The notes under the pieces are model-generated. The model searched no databases, was not told where the DNA came from, and saw only the letters and a program-made list of their open reading frames with translations. Below, piece after piece: positions 25,023-33,394 of a stretch of 64,000 nt of DNA; the first letter of the stretch is position 1, and every line of letters starts with the position of its first letter. A program made the position numbers and the translations under genes. The DNA is taken from assembly GCF_036075115.1 (NCBI RefSeq), contig NZ_CP107958.1, positions 5,456,001-5,520,000 of the forward strand, written 5' to 3'. Source of the stretch: Streptomyces sp. NBC_00377 (GTDB lineage: Bacteria; Actinomycetota; Actinomycetes; Streptomycetales; Streptomycetaceae).

Positions 25023-25165
25023 GGATGCTCCTGGTGGGGGTGTCGTCGCTGCGCGCCCGAGCATAGCCGCGGCGTGTCGGCTCCCCTCACGGGGCGGTTG
25101 CCGGGCGGGAGGCCCTGTCGCCAAACTCACGTATCACTCGGGTGGGCGGACCTTTAAAATTTGAG

Positions 25166-25179
25166 TTACTTAACGGTAA
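25166..25179. promoter_or_regulatory. AT-rich operator-like palindrome upstream of the acyl-CoA dehydrogenase gene
   Basis: TTAC-TTAACG-GTAA in a strikingly AT-rich island (25152-25183), 40 bp before the TTG start. TetR- or GntR-type regulators of fatty-acid genes bind sites of this kind, so it is a candidate operator overlapping the promoter. Confidence 0.45.
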
Positions 25180-25219
25180 TTAGCGTCGGTGACCGTAGCG
25201 TTTTGGAGCGTGAGACACC

Positions 25220-26377
25220 TTGGCCGGATCGGCTGACTTCGACCTGTACCGCCCGTCCGAGGAGCACGACATGCTCCGCGACGCCATCCGCTCGCTCTCC
25301 GAGGCGAAGATCGCGCCGTTCGCCGCCGCGGTGGACGAGGAGGCCCGGTTCCCGCAGGAGGCGCTGGACGCCCTGGTGGCGAGCGACCTGCACGCGGTGC
25401 ACGTTCCCGAGTCGTACGGCGGCGCCGGCGCGGACGCCCTCGCCACGGTGATCGTGATCGAGGAGGTGGCGCGGGCCTGCGTGTCCTCCTCGCTGATCCC
25501 CGCGGTGAACAAACTGGGCTCCCTGCCGGTGATCCTCTCGGGCTCCGAGGACCTGAAGAAGAAGTACCTGACGCCGCTCGCCAAGGGCGACGCGATGTTC
25601 TCGTACGCCCTCTCCGAGCCTGACGCCGGTTCGGACGCGGCCGGCATGAAGACCAAGGCGGTCCGCGACGGCGACCACTGGATCCTGAACGGCGTGAAGC
25701 GCTGGATCACCAACGCCGGGGTCTCCGAGTACTACACGGTGATGGCCGTGACGGACCCGTCGAAGCGCAGCAAGGGAATCTCGGCGTTCGTCGTGGAGAA
25801 GTCCGACCCGGGCGTCTCCTTCGGTGCCCCGGAGAAGAAGCTCGGCATCAAGGGCTCCCCGACCCGCGAGGTCTACTTCGACAACGTCCGCATCCCGGCC
25901 GACCGCATGATCGGCGAGGAGGGCACGGGCTTCCTCACCGCGATGAAGACCCTGGACCACACCCGCATCACGATCGCCGCGCAGGCGCTGGGCGTCGCCC
26001 AGGGCGCCTTCGACTACGCCAAGGGCTACGTCCAGGAGCGCAAGCAGTTCGGCAAGGCGATCGCCGACTTCCAGGGCATCCAGTTCATGCTCGCCGACAT
26101 GGCCATGAAGATCGAGGCGGCCCGTCAGCTGACGTACGCGGCGGCGGCCAAGTCCGAGCGTCTGGACGCCGACCTCACCTTCCAGGGCGCGGCCGCCAAG
26201 TGCTTCGCCTCGGACGTGGCGATGGAGGTCACCACGGACGCGGTCCAGCTCCTCGGCGGCTACGGCTACACCCGGGACTACCCGGTGGAGCGGATGATGC
26301 GCGACGCGAAGATCACGCAGATTTATGAGGGTACGAACCAAGTGCAGCGGATCGTGATGGCGAGGAACCTTCCCTGA
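25220..26377 (+). CDS. Acyl-CoA dehydrogenase
   Basis: 385 residues from a TTG start (GGAGCG ten bases upstream). FAD enzyme that forms the 2,3 double bond of acyl-CoA in fatty-acid or branched-chain amino-acid breakdown. Marks: YALSEPDAGSDAAGMKTKA, WITNAGVSEYYTVMAV, ERKQFGKAIADFQGIQFMLADM, QLLGGYGYTRDYPVERMMRD and the catalytic Glu in QIYEGTNQVQRIVMARNL. Length is that of short- or medium-chain types. Exact substrate unknown. Confidence 0.95.
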   Translation: MAGSADFDLYRPSEEHDMLRDAIRSLSEAKIAPFAAAVDEEARFPQEALDALVASDLHAVHVPESYGGAGADALATVIVIEEVARACVSSSLIPAVNKLGSLPVILSGSEDLKKKYLTPLAKGDAMFSYALSEPDAGSDAAGMKTKAVRDGDHWILNGVKRWITNAGVSEYYTVMAVTDPSKRSKGISAFVVEKSDPGVSFGAPEKKLGIKGSPTREVYFDNVRIPADRMIGEEGTGFLTAMKTLDHTRITIAAQALGVAQGAFDYAKGYVQERKQFGKAIADFQGIQFMLADMAMKIEAARQLTYAAAAKSERLDADLTFQGAAAKCFASDVAMEVTTDAVQLLGGYGYTRDYPVERMMRDAKITQIYEGTNQVQRIVMARNLP

Positions 26378-26417
26378 CGGGGGGCCTTCGCGGCTGCTGA
26401 CCCGCTGCACGAACGAC

Positions 26418-26446
26418 ACGGCCCCCGACGTCCTGCCGGGGGCCGT
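26418..26446. terminator. Bidirectional hairpin terminator
   Basis: ACGGCCCCCG and CGGGGGCCGT form a perfect 10-bp stem with a 9-base loop between the convergent dehydrogenase and thioesterase genes. Confidence 0.88.
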
Positions 26447-26472
26447 TGCCGTGTGCCGACGCGGGCGCCCGC

Positions 26473-27033
26473 TCAGTCCCCGAACCCCTCCGCGACCCGG
26501 CGCTCGCGCAGTTCCCTGATCGCGCGCCGCCGGGCCAGCCGGTGGGTACGGCGGATCTGGGCCTCCTGGTAGCGGCGTTCGTCGCGTTCCGTCTCCGGGA
26601 CGACCGGCGGGACCGCACGGGGCTTGCCGTCGGCGTCGACGGCGGCGAAGACCAGGTAGGCCGAGCCGACCTGGGTGGCCGGAGCGGACTCGTTCCAGCG
26701 TTCGGCCAGGACCCGGACGCCGACCTCCATCGAGGTCCTGCCGGTCCAGTTGACCTGAGCCTTCACATGGACGAGGTCGCCGACGCGGACCGGCTCCAGG
26801 AACGCCATCTCGTCCATGGACGCGGTGACGGCGGGTCCGCCGGAGTGCCGTCCGGCCACCGCGCCCGCCGCGTCGTCGACGAGTTTCATGATCACACCGC
26901 CGTGCACCGTGCCCAGCAGGTTGGTGTCGTTGTGGGTCATGATGTGGCTGAGGGTGGTGCGGGACGCGGACGTGGGCTTGCCCGGGATGTCCGGGGTACT
27001 GCCCGAGTCCGCCGCGGTGACCTGGTCTGTCAT
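26473..27033 (-). CDS. Acyl-CoA thioesterase (hot-dog fold, BACH/YciA type)
   Basis: 186 residues from ATG 27033; a GTG at 27042 is an alternative. Hydrolyses acyl-CoA to free acid and CoA. The hot-dog signature is SHIMTHNDTNLLGTVHGGVI, then KLVDDAAGAVAGRH near residues 30-60 with the Asn/Asp catalytic region, followed by MDEMAFLEPVRVGDLVHVKA. The last 40 residues are an Arg/Glu-rich helix. Convergent with the acyl-CoA dehydrogenase gene, a possible functional link. Confidence 0.92.
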   Translation of the reverse strand: MTDQVTAADSGSTPDIPGKPTSASRTTLSHIMTHNDTNLLGTVHGGVIMKLVDDAAGAVAGRHSGGPAVTASMDEMAFLEPVRVGDLVHVKAQVNWTGRTSMEVGVRVLAERWNESAPATQVGSAYLVFAAVDADGKPRAVPPVVPETERDERRYQEAQIRRTHRLARRRAIRELRERRVAEGFGD

Positions 27034-27153
27034 GGCCTCCACCTTATGCCGAGGGGGACAAGCCGGGATTTTGTGTCAGCTTGGCAACAGCGGGGCCCTG
27101 ATTCTCCGACGGCCCTTGTAAGGCACACAGCACTGCCCTGCACACTGGTCCGC

Positions 27154-28446
27154 ATGAACGATTGGCCCGAGGGATGGTCCGACAGCGACCGCGGCAACCG
27201 GTACGGCGGCGGCAGCGCCAACGCGCAGCCCGAGAGCCCGCGTGTCATGCGGCAGGTCCGCCGCGGCCCGGCCGCGCCGCCGCAGGGCGGGGGTGTTCCG
27301 CAGCAGCCGTCGTACGTCAACGGTCAGGGGTACGGCGACTTCACCGACGCCCGGGGCGCCGGCTACGACAGCGGCTACAGCTCGGGCCAGGTCTACGGGG
27401 GCGGCGGGGGCGACTCCGGTGGTCCCGGGGACCCCGGGGGCTACGGGACCCGCGCCCCGCGCCCCGCTCCGAACTGGCGCCGGCGCATCAAGTGGACGGC
27501 GATCAGCGTCCTGACCGTGCTGGTCGTCACCTCGGTCGGCACCTACTTCTGGGCCGACGGCAAGCTGAAGCGCGAGGTCGACCTGTCGAAGGTCATCGAC
27601 CGGCCCGAGGGCGGCGACGGGACGAACTACCTGATCGTCGGCTCCGACAGCCGTGAGGGCCTGTCCGCCGAGGAGAAGAAGGAACTGCACACCGGTTCCG
27701 CCGAGGGCAAGCGCACGGACTCGATGATGATCCTGCACGTCGGCTCCAACGGCGACACGCTGGTCTCGCTCCCGCGCGACTCCGACGTGGAGATCCCGAC
27801 GTTCGTCGGCTCCGAGTCCGGCAAGACGTACAAGGGCACCGGCCGGCACGTGAAGCTGAACGCCGCGTACGCGACGGACGGCCCGGAACTGCTGGTGCGC
27901 ACGATCGAGTTCAACACCGGCCTGCGCATCGACCACTACGTCGAGATCGGCTTCGCCGGCTTCGCGAACATCGTCGACGCGGTCGGCGGTGTCGAGATCA
28001 CCATCGACAAGGCCTTCAAGGACAAGTACTCGGGCGCCGACTTCCAGGCGGGCAAGCAGACCCTGAACGGCGAGGAGGCGCTGGCCTTCGTCCGCACCCG
28101 GCACGCGTTCGCCGCGTCCGACCTGGAGCGCACCAAGAACCAGCAGAAGTTCCTCGCGGCCCTCGCCCACGAGGTGGCGACCCCGGGCACGGTCCTGAAC
28201 CCCTTCGCGCTCTACCCGACGATGAGCGCGGGCCTGGACTCGCTCATCGTCGACAAGGACATGGGGCTGTACGACCTGGGGTCCATGTTCTTCGCTATGA
28301 AGGGTGTCAACGGCGGCGACGGCACCTCGCTGAACATGCCGATCTCCGGCTCCTCCGGCGGCAACCTCGTCTGGGACAAGACGAAGGTGAAGCAGCTGGT
28401 GAACGAGTTGAACAACGACGAGAAGGTCACGGTCACCGGCAGCTGA
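27154..28446 (+). CDS. LytR-CpsA-Psr family cell-wall glycopolymer ligase (LCP 1)
   Basis: 430 residues. A Gly/Tyr/Gln-rich cytoplasmic N-terminus of about 105 residues is followed by one membrane helix at about 113-132 (AISVLTVLVVTSVGTYFW) and an extracellular LCP domain. LCP marks: NYLIVGSDSREG, KRTDSMMILHV, LVSLPRDSDVEIP, HVKLNAAYATDGPELLVRTI and ALAFVRTRHAFAASDLERTK. LCP proteins move glycopolymers from lipid carriers to peptidoglycan. There is no LytR_C domain. It is the only one of the five local LCP genes on the plus strand. Confidence 0.93.
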   Translation: MNDWPEGWSDSDRGNRYGGGSANAQPESPRVMRQVRRGPAAPPQGGGVPQQPSYVNGQGYGDFTDARGAGYDSGYSSGQVYGGGGGDSGGPGDPGGYGTRAPRPAPNWRRRIKWTAISVLTVLVVTSVGTYFWADGKLKREVDLSKVIDRPEGGDGTNYLIVGSDSREGLSAEEKKELHTGSAEGKRTDSMMILHVGSNGDTLVSLPRDSDVEIPTFVGSESGKTYKGTGRHVKLNAAYATDGPELLVRTIEFNTGLRIDHYVEIGFAGFANIVDAVGGVEITIDKAFKDKYSGADFQAGKQTLNGEEALAFVRTRHAFAASDLERTKNQQKFLAALAHEVATPGTVLNPFALYPTMSAGLDSLIVDKDMGLYDLGSMFFAMKGVNGGDGTSLNMPISGSSGGNLVWDKTKVKQLVNELNNDEKVTVTGS

Positions 28447-28470
28447 GCCGCGGTGACCCGCTCATGAGAA

Positions 28471-28495
28471 GGGGGCGCCCGTACCGGGCGCCCCC
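28471..28495. terminator. Bidirectional hairpin terminator
   Basis: GGGGGCGCCC-GTACC-GGGCGCCCCC, a perfect 10-bp stem between LCP 1 and the convergent Cys-rich protein gene. Confidence 0.9.
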
Positions 28496-28514
28496 GCTCG
28501 CGTTCGACCGGCGG

Positions 28515-28877
28515 TCACATCGTGGCGCCCGCCATCGTGCGGCACATGTCGGCGCAGCGGCGACAGGACTCGGCGCAGCGCATCATCTGGGGATCGTCCG
28601 GCATGGCCGTACACGCCTCGGCGCACATGTCGCAGGCCTTGGCGCACATCGCGCACATCTCGGCCGACATGGGCGAGCGCCGCATCATCATGTCGGCGCA
28701 CATGCGGGTCGTCTCGGAGCAGTCCATGAGCGCGCGCATGATCTGCATCTGGGCCTGGCCGCCCATCTGCATGCAGGAGCTCATGGTCTCCTCGCACACG
28801 CTGTGGCAGGTCATGCACGCCTCGACGCAGTCCTGCATCTCCTTGCTCATGGTGGTCATGGTTCCGGGCTGGGTCAT
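28515..28877 (-). CDS. Four-helix-bundle copper-binding protein (Csp-like, DUF326)
   Basis: 120 residues from ATG 28877 with AGGAGGA upstream. It has 16 Cys, mostly in CxxxC and CxxC pairs (CVEACMTCHSVC, MCAMCAKACDMCAEAC, CAESCRRCADMC), and more than 20 Met. This is the layout of bacterial copper-storage proteins (Csp), in which Cys lining a four-helix bundle binds many Cu(I) ions. There is no signal peptide, so it is cytosolic like Csp3. Likely role: buffering Cu(I). It stands alone and no copper regulator lies next to it. Confidence 0.9.
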   Translation of the reverse strand: MTQPGTMTTMSKEMQDCVEACMTCHSVCEETMSSCMQMGGQAQMQIMRALMDCSETTRMCADMMMRRSPMSAEMCAMCAKACDMCAEACTAMPDDPQMMRCAESCRRCADMCRTMAGATM

Positions 28878-29009
28878 GGCTCCTCCTGGGGGTGAGGGGG
28901 CCCGGGGCGGGCCCCGTGCGTGCCCTTCCGTCGTACGCCCCCCAGGTGCCCCGCGCCATCGGGGAGTCGAGACCAATTCGCACGTTTCGCACCAGAAGCA
29001 CACATCCGT

Positions 29010-30470
29010 TCAGGGGCAGCCCACTTCGTCCCCCCGGACCACCCCGAACTCCCCCTGCTCCGCCTGGGCCGCCCGCACCTTCCTCACCTGCCGGAAGTCG
29101 CTCCCCGCGATGACCCGCAGGGTCGGCCCGAGGCCCTTCACGGGCCGTAGTTCGCTGCCCGGAAGGGCGGTCGCGAGGGATTTCGCGGAGCGGTCCCAGC
29201 GGGGGTCGTAGGCGACGACCGTGCGCCGGGCGGTGGGGGCGGCGGCACTGACCGGCTGCCGGGTGGTGCGGAAGCCCGTCGCTGCCAGCGCCGCGTCCAC
29301 CCGCCCGCCGAGCCCCGCGATACGGGTGCCGTTCTCGACCTGGACGCGGATCTGCTGCGGGGCCACGTCCACGCGGGTGGCCCCGCCGCCGGGCGGGCGG
29401 GCGCCGGCGGCGAGGGGCTCGTCGTCGCGCAGGGCCCGGAAGAGGCGCTGTGACCGCACCGGATCCCACTTCAGCGTCGAGCCGATGCCTTTCGCGACGT
29501 ATCCCATCTGACCGATGGGGACGGTGGTGAACTCGGAGGAGGAAGGGGAGAACGTGCGCATCGCCCGGCCGAGGTCGAGGAGTTCGTCCGTGCCGAAGCC
29601 CCGGTCGGCCCGCACCGAGCCGAGCACCGCCCGTGTCACGTCCCGGAACCTCAGGGGGTTCAGCAGGACCCCGGAGGAGGTGGCCCGGGCCACCAGGGCC
29701 GCCAGGAAGCGCTGTTGGCGCTTCATCCGGCCCAGGTCGGAGGAGGCGTCCGCGTGCCGGGAGCGGACGTACTGGAGGGCCTGCCCGCCCTTGAGCGTGT
29801 ACGCGCCCGGCGCCAGGTCCAGCCCCGTGTACGTGTCCCTCAGAGGCTCCGCCGTGCAGATCTTCACGCCGCCCAGCACGTCCACCGTCTTCATGAAGCT
29901 GGTGAAGTCGACCTCCAGATAGTGGTCGATCTTCACATGGGTCATGTTCTCGACCGTGCGGACGGTGAGCTGCGGCCCGCCCTCCGCGTACGCCGAGTTG
30001 ATCCTGATCGGGTGGCCCCGGTGCTCCTCGCCGGTGACCTGGTCGGTGTGCGGGGGCGTCACGGCGTAGGAGTCGCGCGGGAGACTGACGACGCTGGCCC
30101 GCTCACGGTCCTCCGAGATGTGCACGATCATGATCGTGTCGGTGCAGTGGCAGGGAGCCCCGCCCAGCCGGTAGCGGCGGCGCTCCGCCTCCTTGACCGC
30201 CTCGCGTCCGTCGGTGCCGACCAGCAGGAGGTTCATGCCGTGGCCGGCCCGCGGGCGGTTCTTCATGTCCTTGAAGGGGTCGACCCGGGCGATGTCCGCG
30301 TCGAGACCGGCGACCACCGAGTGACCGATCCCGGCGGCGGCCAGGAGCACCACCGAGAGCGTGGTCGTCGCCCGCATGGCCCAGCGGGGGCGCCGGCGCC
30401 GGACGGCGGAACGGGGCGGACGACGCGGTGGGCGTGGATGACGCGGGGACCGGGGCGGTGTGGCGGGCAT
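29010..30470 (-). CDS. LCP-family ligase with LytR_C domain (LCP 2)
   Basis: 486 residues from ATG 30470 (GGAGGTG upstream). Pro/Arg-rich N-terminus, membrane helix near 31-52 (TTTLSVVLLAAAGIGHSVVA). LCP domain: NLLLVGTDGREAV, HCTDTIMIVHIS, VVSLPRDSYAV, RINSAYAEGGPQLTVRTVEN, ALQYVRSRHADASSDLGRMK. The C-terminal LytR_C domain is at about 385-470 (QIRVQVENGTRIAGLGGRVD). Divergent from the GT2 gene (131 bp gap). It is the nearest LCP to a glycosyltransferase and could share a pathway with it. Confidence 0.93.
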   Translation of the reverse strand: MPATPPRSPRHPRPPRRPPRSAVRRRRPRWAMRATTTLSVVLLAAAGIGHSVVAGLDADIARVDPFKDMKNRPRAGHGMNLLLVGTDGREAVKEAERRRYRLGGAPCHCTDTIMIVHISEDRERASVVSLPRDSYAVTPPHTDQVTGEEHRGHPIRINSAYAEGGPQLTVRTVENMTHVKIDHYLEVDFTSFMKTVDVLGGVKICTAEPLRDTYTGLDLAPGAYTLKGGQALQYVRSRHADASSDLGRMKRQQRFLAALVARATSSGVLLNPLRFRDVTRAVLGSVRADRGFGTDELLDLGRAMRTFSPSSSEFTTVPIGQMGYVAKGIGSTLKWDPVRSQRLFRALRDDEPLAAGARPPGGGATRVDVAPQQIRVQVENGTRIAGLGGRVDAALAATGFRTTRQPVSAAAPTARRTVVAYDPRWDRSAKSLATALPGSELRPVKGLGPTLRVIAGSDFRQVRKVRAAQAEQGEFGVVRGDEVGCP

Positions 30471-30601
30471 GGGGGCACCTCCGGGCGGCGGCCGTGGGCG
30501 GGGCGAGCCGTTGGAACAGTAGGCCCATACGATCGGCCGACCGGTGCAGCGCACCCGGCGGGGCGGGCCGTGTCCCCCGTTCGCGGTAACGTGAACCCCC
30601 T

Positions 30602-31648
30602 ATGAACGCCAAGCCCGACGTGCAGCTCCCCGCCGTGTCCGTCATCATGCCCGTCCTCGACGAGGAGCGGCATCTGCGCGGAGCCGTCCAAGCGATCCTC
30701 GCGCAGGAGTACGCCGGCGAGATGGAGGTCGTGATCGCCATCGGTCCGTCCACGGACCGTACGGAAGAGATCGCGGCCGAGCTCGTCGCCGAGACGGCCT
30801 CCGGCCGGAACAAGCGCGTGCACACCGTCCCCAATCCCACCGGGCGCACGCCCGCCGCGCTCAACGCCGCGATCAAGGCCTCCCGCCATCCGATCGTCGT
30901 CCGCGTCGACGGGCACGGGATGCTCTCGCCGAACTACATCGCCACCGCCGTGCGTCTCCTGGAGGAGACCGGCGCGCAGAACGTCGGCGGCATCATGCAC
31001 GCCGAGGGCGAGACCGACTGGGAGCACGCGGTGGCCGCGGCCATGACCTCGAAGATCGGGGTGGGCAACGCGGCCTTCCACACGGGAGGGCAGGCCGGCC
31101 CGGCGGAGACCGTGTACCTCGGCGTCTTCCGGCGGGCGGCGCTGGAACAACAGGGCGGCTACAACGAGGAGTTCGTCCGCGCCCAGGACTGGGAGCTGAA
31201 CTTCCGCATCAGGGAGGCGGGCGGCCTCATCTGGTTCTCGCCCGAGCTCAAGGTGTCGTACCGGCCGCGGCCCAGCGTCAGGGCGCTCGCCAAGCAGTAC
31301 AAGGACTACGGGCGCTGGCGGCACGTCGTCGCCCGCTACCACGAGGGCTCCATCAACCTGCGCTACCTCGCCCCGCCGACCGCGGTGTGCGCGATAGCCG
31401 CCGGGATCGTGGTGGGCGCCGCGCTGACCCCGCTGGGCTTCGTGATCCCCGGCGCCTACCTCGCGGCGATCGTCGCCGGTTCGCTGCCGGCCGGCAAGGG
31501 GCTGCCGGCGAAGGCACGGCTACAGATCCCCGTGGCCCTCGCCACCATGCACATGTCGTGGGGGTTCGGCTTCCTGACCAGTCCGAAGGCGCTGGCCAGG
31601 AAGGTCATCGCGTCGAGGCGCCCCGCGGTCCTCAGCGACGCGCGCTGA
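30602..31648 (+). CDS. Family 2 glycosyltransferase
   Basis: 348 residues. GT-A fold: VSVIMPVLDEERHLRGAV at the N-terminus, IGPSTDRTEE, and VVRVDGHGMLSPNYIATA with the DxD-like site near residue 102; then DWELNFRIREAGGLIWFSPE. Two or three hydrophobic helices at the C-terminus (about 260-300) anchor it to the membrane. The layout matches succinoglycan- or polyprenyl-sugar-type transferases, but the sugar is unknown. TAACGT, nine bases before the start, may be a -10 element. Confidence 0.92.
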   Translation: MNAKPDVQLPAVSVIMPVLDEERHLRGAVQAILAQEYAGEMEVVIAIGPSTDRTEEIAAELVAETASGRNKRVHTVPNPTGRTPAALNAAIKASRHPIVVRVDGHGMLSPNYIATAVRLLEETGAQNVGGIMHAEGETDWEHAVAAAMTSKIGVGNAAFHTGGQAGPAETVYLGVFRRAALEQQGGYNEEFVRAQDWELNFRIREAGGLIWFSPELKVSYRPRPSVRALAKQYKDYGRWRHVVARYHEGSINLRYLAPPTAVCAIAAGIVVGAALTPLGFVIPGAYLAAIVAGSLPAGKGLPAKARLQIPVALATMHMSWGFGFLTSPKALARKVIASRRPAVLSDAR

Positions 31649-31684
31649 GCACCGCGAGACGCGGCGAGCACCCCGGGACCCGGG

Positions 31685-33262
31685 CTACCAGGTGTAGTTC
31701 GGGTCCACGTGCATGCACTGGGTGGTGTCGGACGCGTTGATCGCCTCGGCCGTGTCGGGCGTCTTGTCGTCCTTGACCGGCGCCTTGTACGCCGTATCCG
31801 ACCGCCAGTCCGCGCCCACCACGACCGTGACCCCGGAGACCTCGGTGGTCCTCTTCACCTGACCTGCCGGGATGCCGAGGGCCTTGGCCACCGCCAGGGC
31901 GTCGCCCTGGAGGTCGGCGCTCGGGTAGCGGACCACCGTGGCCGCCACGGCCGTGGCCGGCGAGGTGTCCGCGACCGCCTCGGTGAAGCCCTTGCCGGTC
32001 AGGAGCTCCTTCACCGCCGTCGCCCGTCCCCGCACTGCCGCCAGCACGCTCGTGGACGTCCCGTTGTGCACCTGCACCGCGATCCTGTCGTTCGCGGCGG
32101 CCGGGTCCGTGACCGTCGGCGAGGGGCTGGCGGTGGCCTTCTTGGCGTCCTTGCCGTCCAGGGCGATGTCCTCGCGCACCAGGCGGAACAGCTGCTTGGC
32201 GTCCTCCGTCGGCACCACCCGGCTGCCCTGGTAGCGGTTGGGCATCGTCGTCATCGTGATGCGGTCGGTGGGCACCTTCTGGAGCTCGCCCGCGAGGTCG
32301 TACATCTTCGTGATGGTGTCGAGGCCGTCGTCGACGGTGATCGCCTTCGTCGCCGCCTCGGCGAGCTTGCGCAGCTTGTTGGGGCTGGTCAGCTTGGCGC
32401 TGGCGCGCAGCTCGCGGACCATCGAGTTCATGTACTGGTGCTGCGCCTTGGCGCGGGCCAGGTCGGTGTCGTCCTCGAAGCCGTAACGGGTGCGCAGCCA
32501 CTGGAGGGCCTGCTTGCCCTTGACGGAGTGCGTGCCCTCCTCCAGCTTCAGGCCGGAGCCCTTGCCGGTGCTGGTGTGCGAGTAGACGTTGGCGTCCACG
32601 CAGACCGGGACGCCGCCGATCGCGTCCGCCATGGAGACGACACCCGCGAAGTCGATCATCATGAAGTGGTCGATGTGGATGTCCGTGAGCTTCTCCCACG
32701 TGGCCACCGTGCAGCCCGGGCCGCCGCGGCTGAGCGACGCGTTCGTCATCTCGCCCTGCAACGCCTTGTAGGTGGTCCCGTCGTCGGGGTCCGTGCACTT
32801 GGGGATGTCCAGCAGGGTGTCGCGCGGCATGCTCACCACCGACATGTTGCTGCGGTCCGCCGATATGTGCAGCAGCATCTGGACGTCCGCCAGCGGGGGG
32901 CCGCCGAAGTCGTACTTGGCGCCGCCGAGCTTCTGGTTCGCCGCGGTGTCACGGGCGTCCGAGCCGATCAGCAGGATGTTCAGCGCCGTCTGCCCGGCCG
33001 AGTTGGCCTTGGTGTCGGCCGCCCGGTCCTTGTCGTCGCCGATGTTCAGGTCGTCGTGCTTGATGTTCGAGTTGAGGTGTTCGTAGTAGAGGTATCCGGC
33101 CCCCGCGCCGCCGAGTATGACCACCGCGAGCACCGTCGCCGACCAGCGCAACGCGCGTCGACGTCGGCGTCTGCGATCCGGGCCGCGGCCCGCGCCGCGC
33201 CCCCCGCCGCGTCTGCCGCCCCCCTCGGACGCGCTCTCTTCTTCCCGCGTCGTCAAGGACAT
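31685..33262 (-). CDS. LCP-family ligase with LytR_C domain (LCP 3)
   Basis: 525 residues from ATG 33262 (GAGGA upstream); the frame runs on to 33364. Gly/Arg-rich basic N-terminus, membrane helix near 42-62, LCP domain from about 90: ALNILLIGSDARDTAA, VSMPRDTLLDIPKC, MTNASLSRGGPGCTVATWEK, ALQWLRTRYGFEDDTDLARA. LytR_C domain from about 400 (RIAVQVHNGTSTSVLAAV). Ends in the unusual acidic tail TTQCMHVDPNYTW. First-transcribed neighbour is LCP 4, 132 bp upstream, in the same direction. Confidence 0.93.
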   Translation of the reverse strand: MSLTTREEESASEGGGRRGGGRGAGRGPDRRRRRRRALRWSATVLAVVILGGAGAGYLYYEHLNSNIKHDDLNIGDDKDRAADTKANSAGQTALNILLIGSDARDTAANQKLGGAKYDFGGPPLADVQMLLHISADRSNMSVVSMPRDTLLDIPKCTDPDDGTTYKALQGEMTNASLSRGGPGCTVATWEKLTDIHIDHFMMIDFAGVVSMADAIGGVPVCVDANVYSHTSTGKGSGLKLEEGTHSVKGKQALQWLRTRYGFEDDTDLARAKAQHQYMNSMVRELRASAKLTSPNKLRKLAEAATKAITVDDGLDTITKMYDLAGELQKVPTDRITMTTMPNRYQGSRVVPTEDAKQLFRLVREDIALDGKDAKKATASPSPTVTDPAAANDRIAVQVHNGTSTSVLAAVRGRATAVKELLTGKGFTEAVADTSPATAVAATVVRYPSADLQGDALAVAKALGIPAGQVKRTTEVSGVTVVVGADWRSDTAYKAPVKDDKTPDTAEAINASDTTQCMHVDPNYTW

Positions 33263-33394
33263 CGTGTCCTCGACCGCGGGAACCTCTCTCCGCACCCCGC
33301 TGTTCCCCGCCAATTCCCCTGCCCCTCCCCGCCGTGCGCCTGACACGGGCCCGTCCCGCGTCAAGTCAGACGCTCGACGGGCCCGAAGGGTTAC

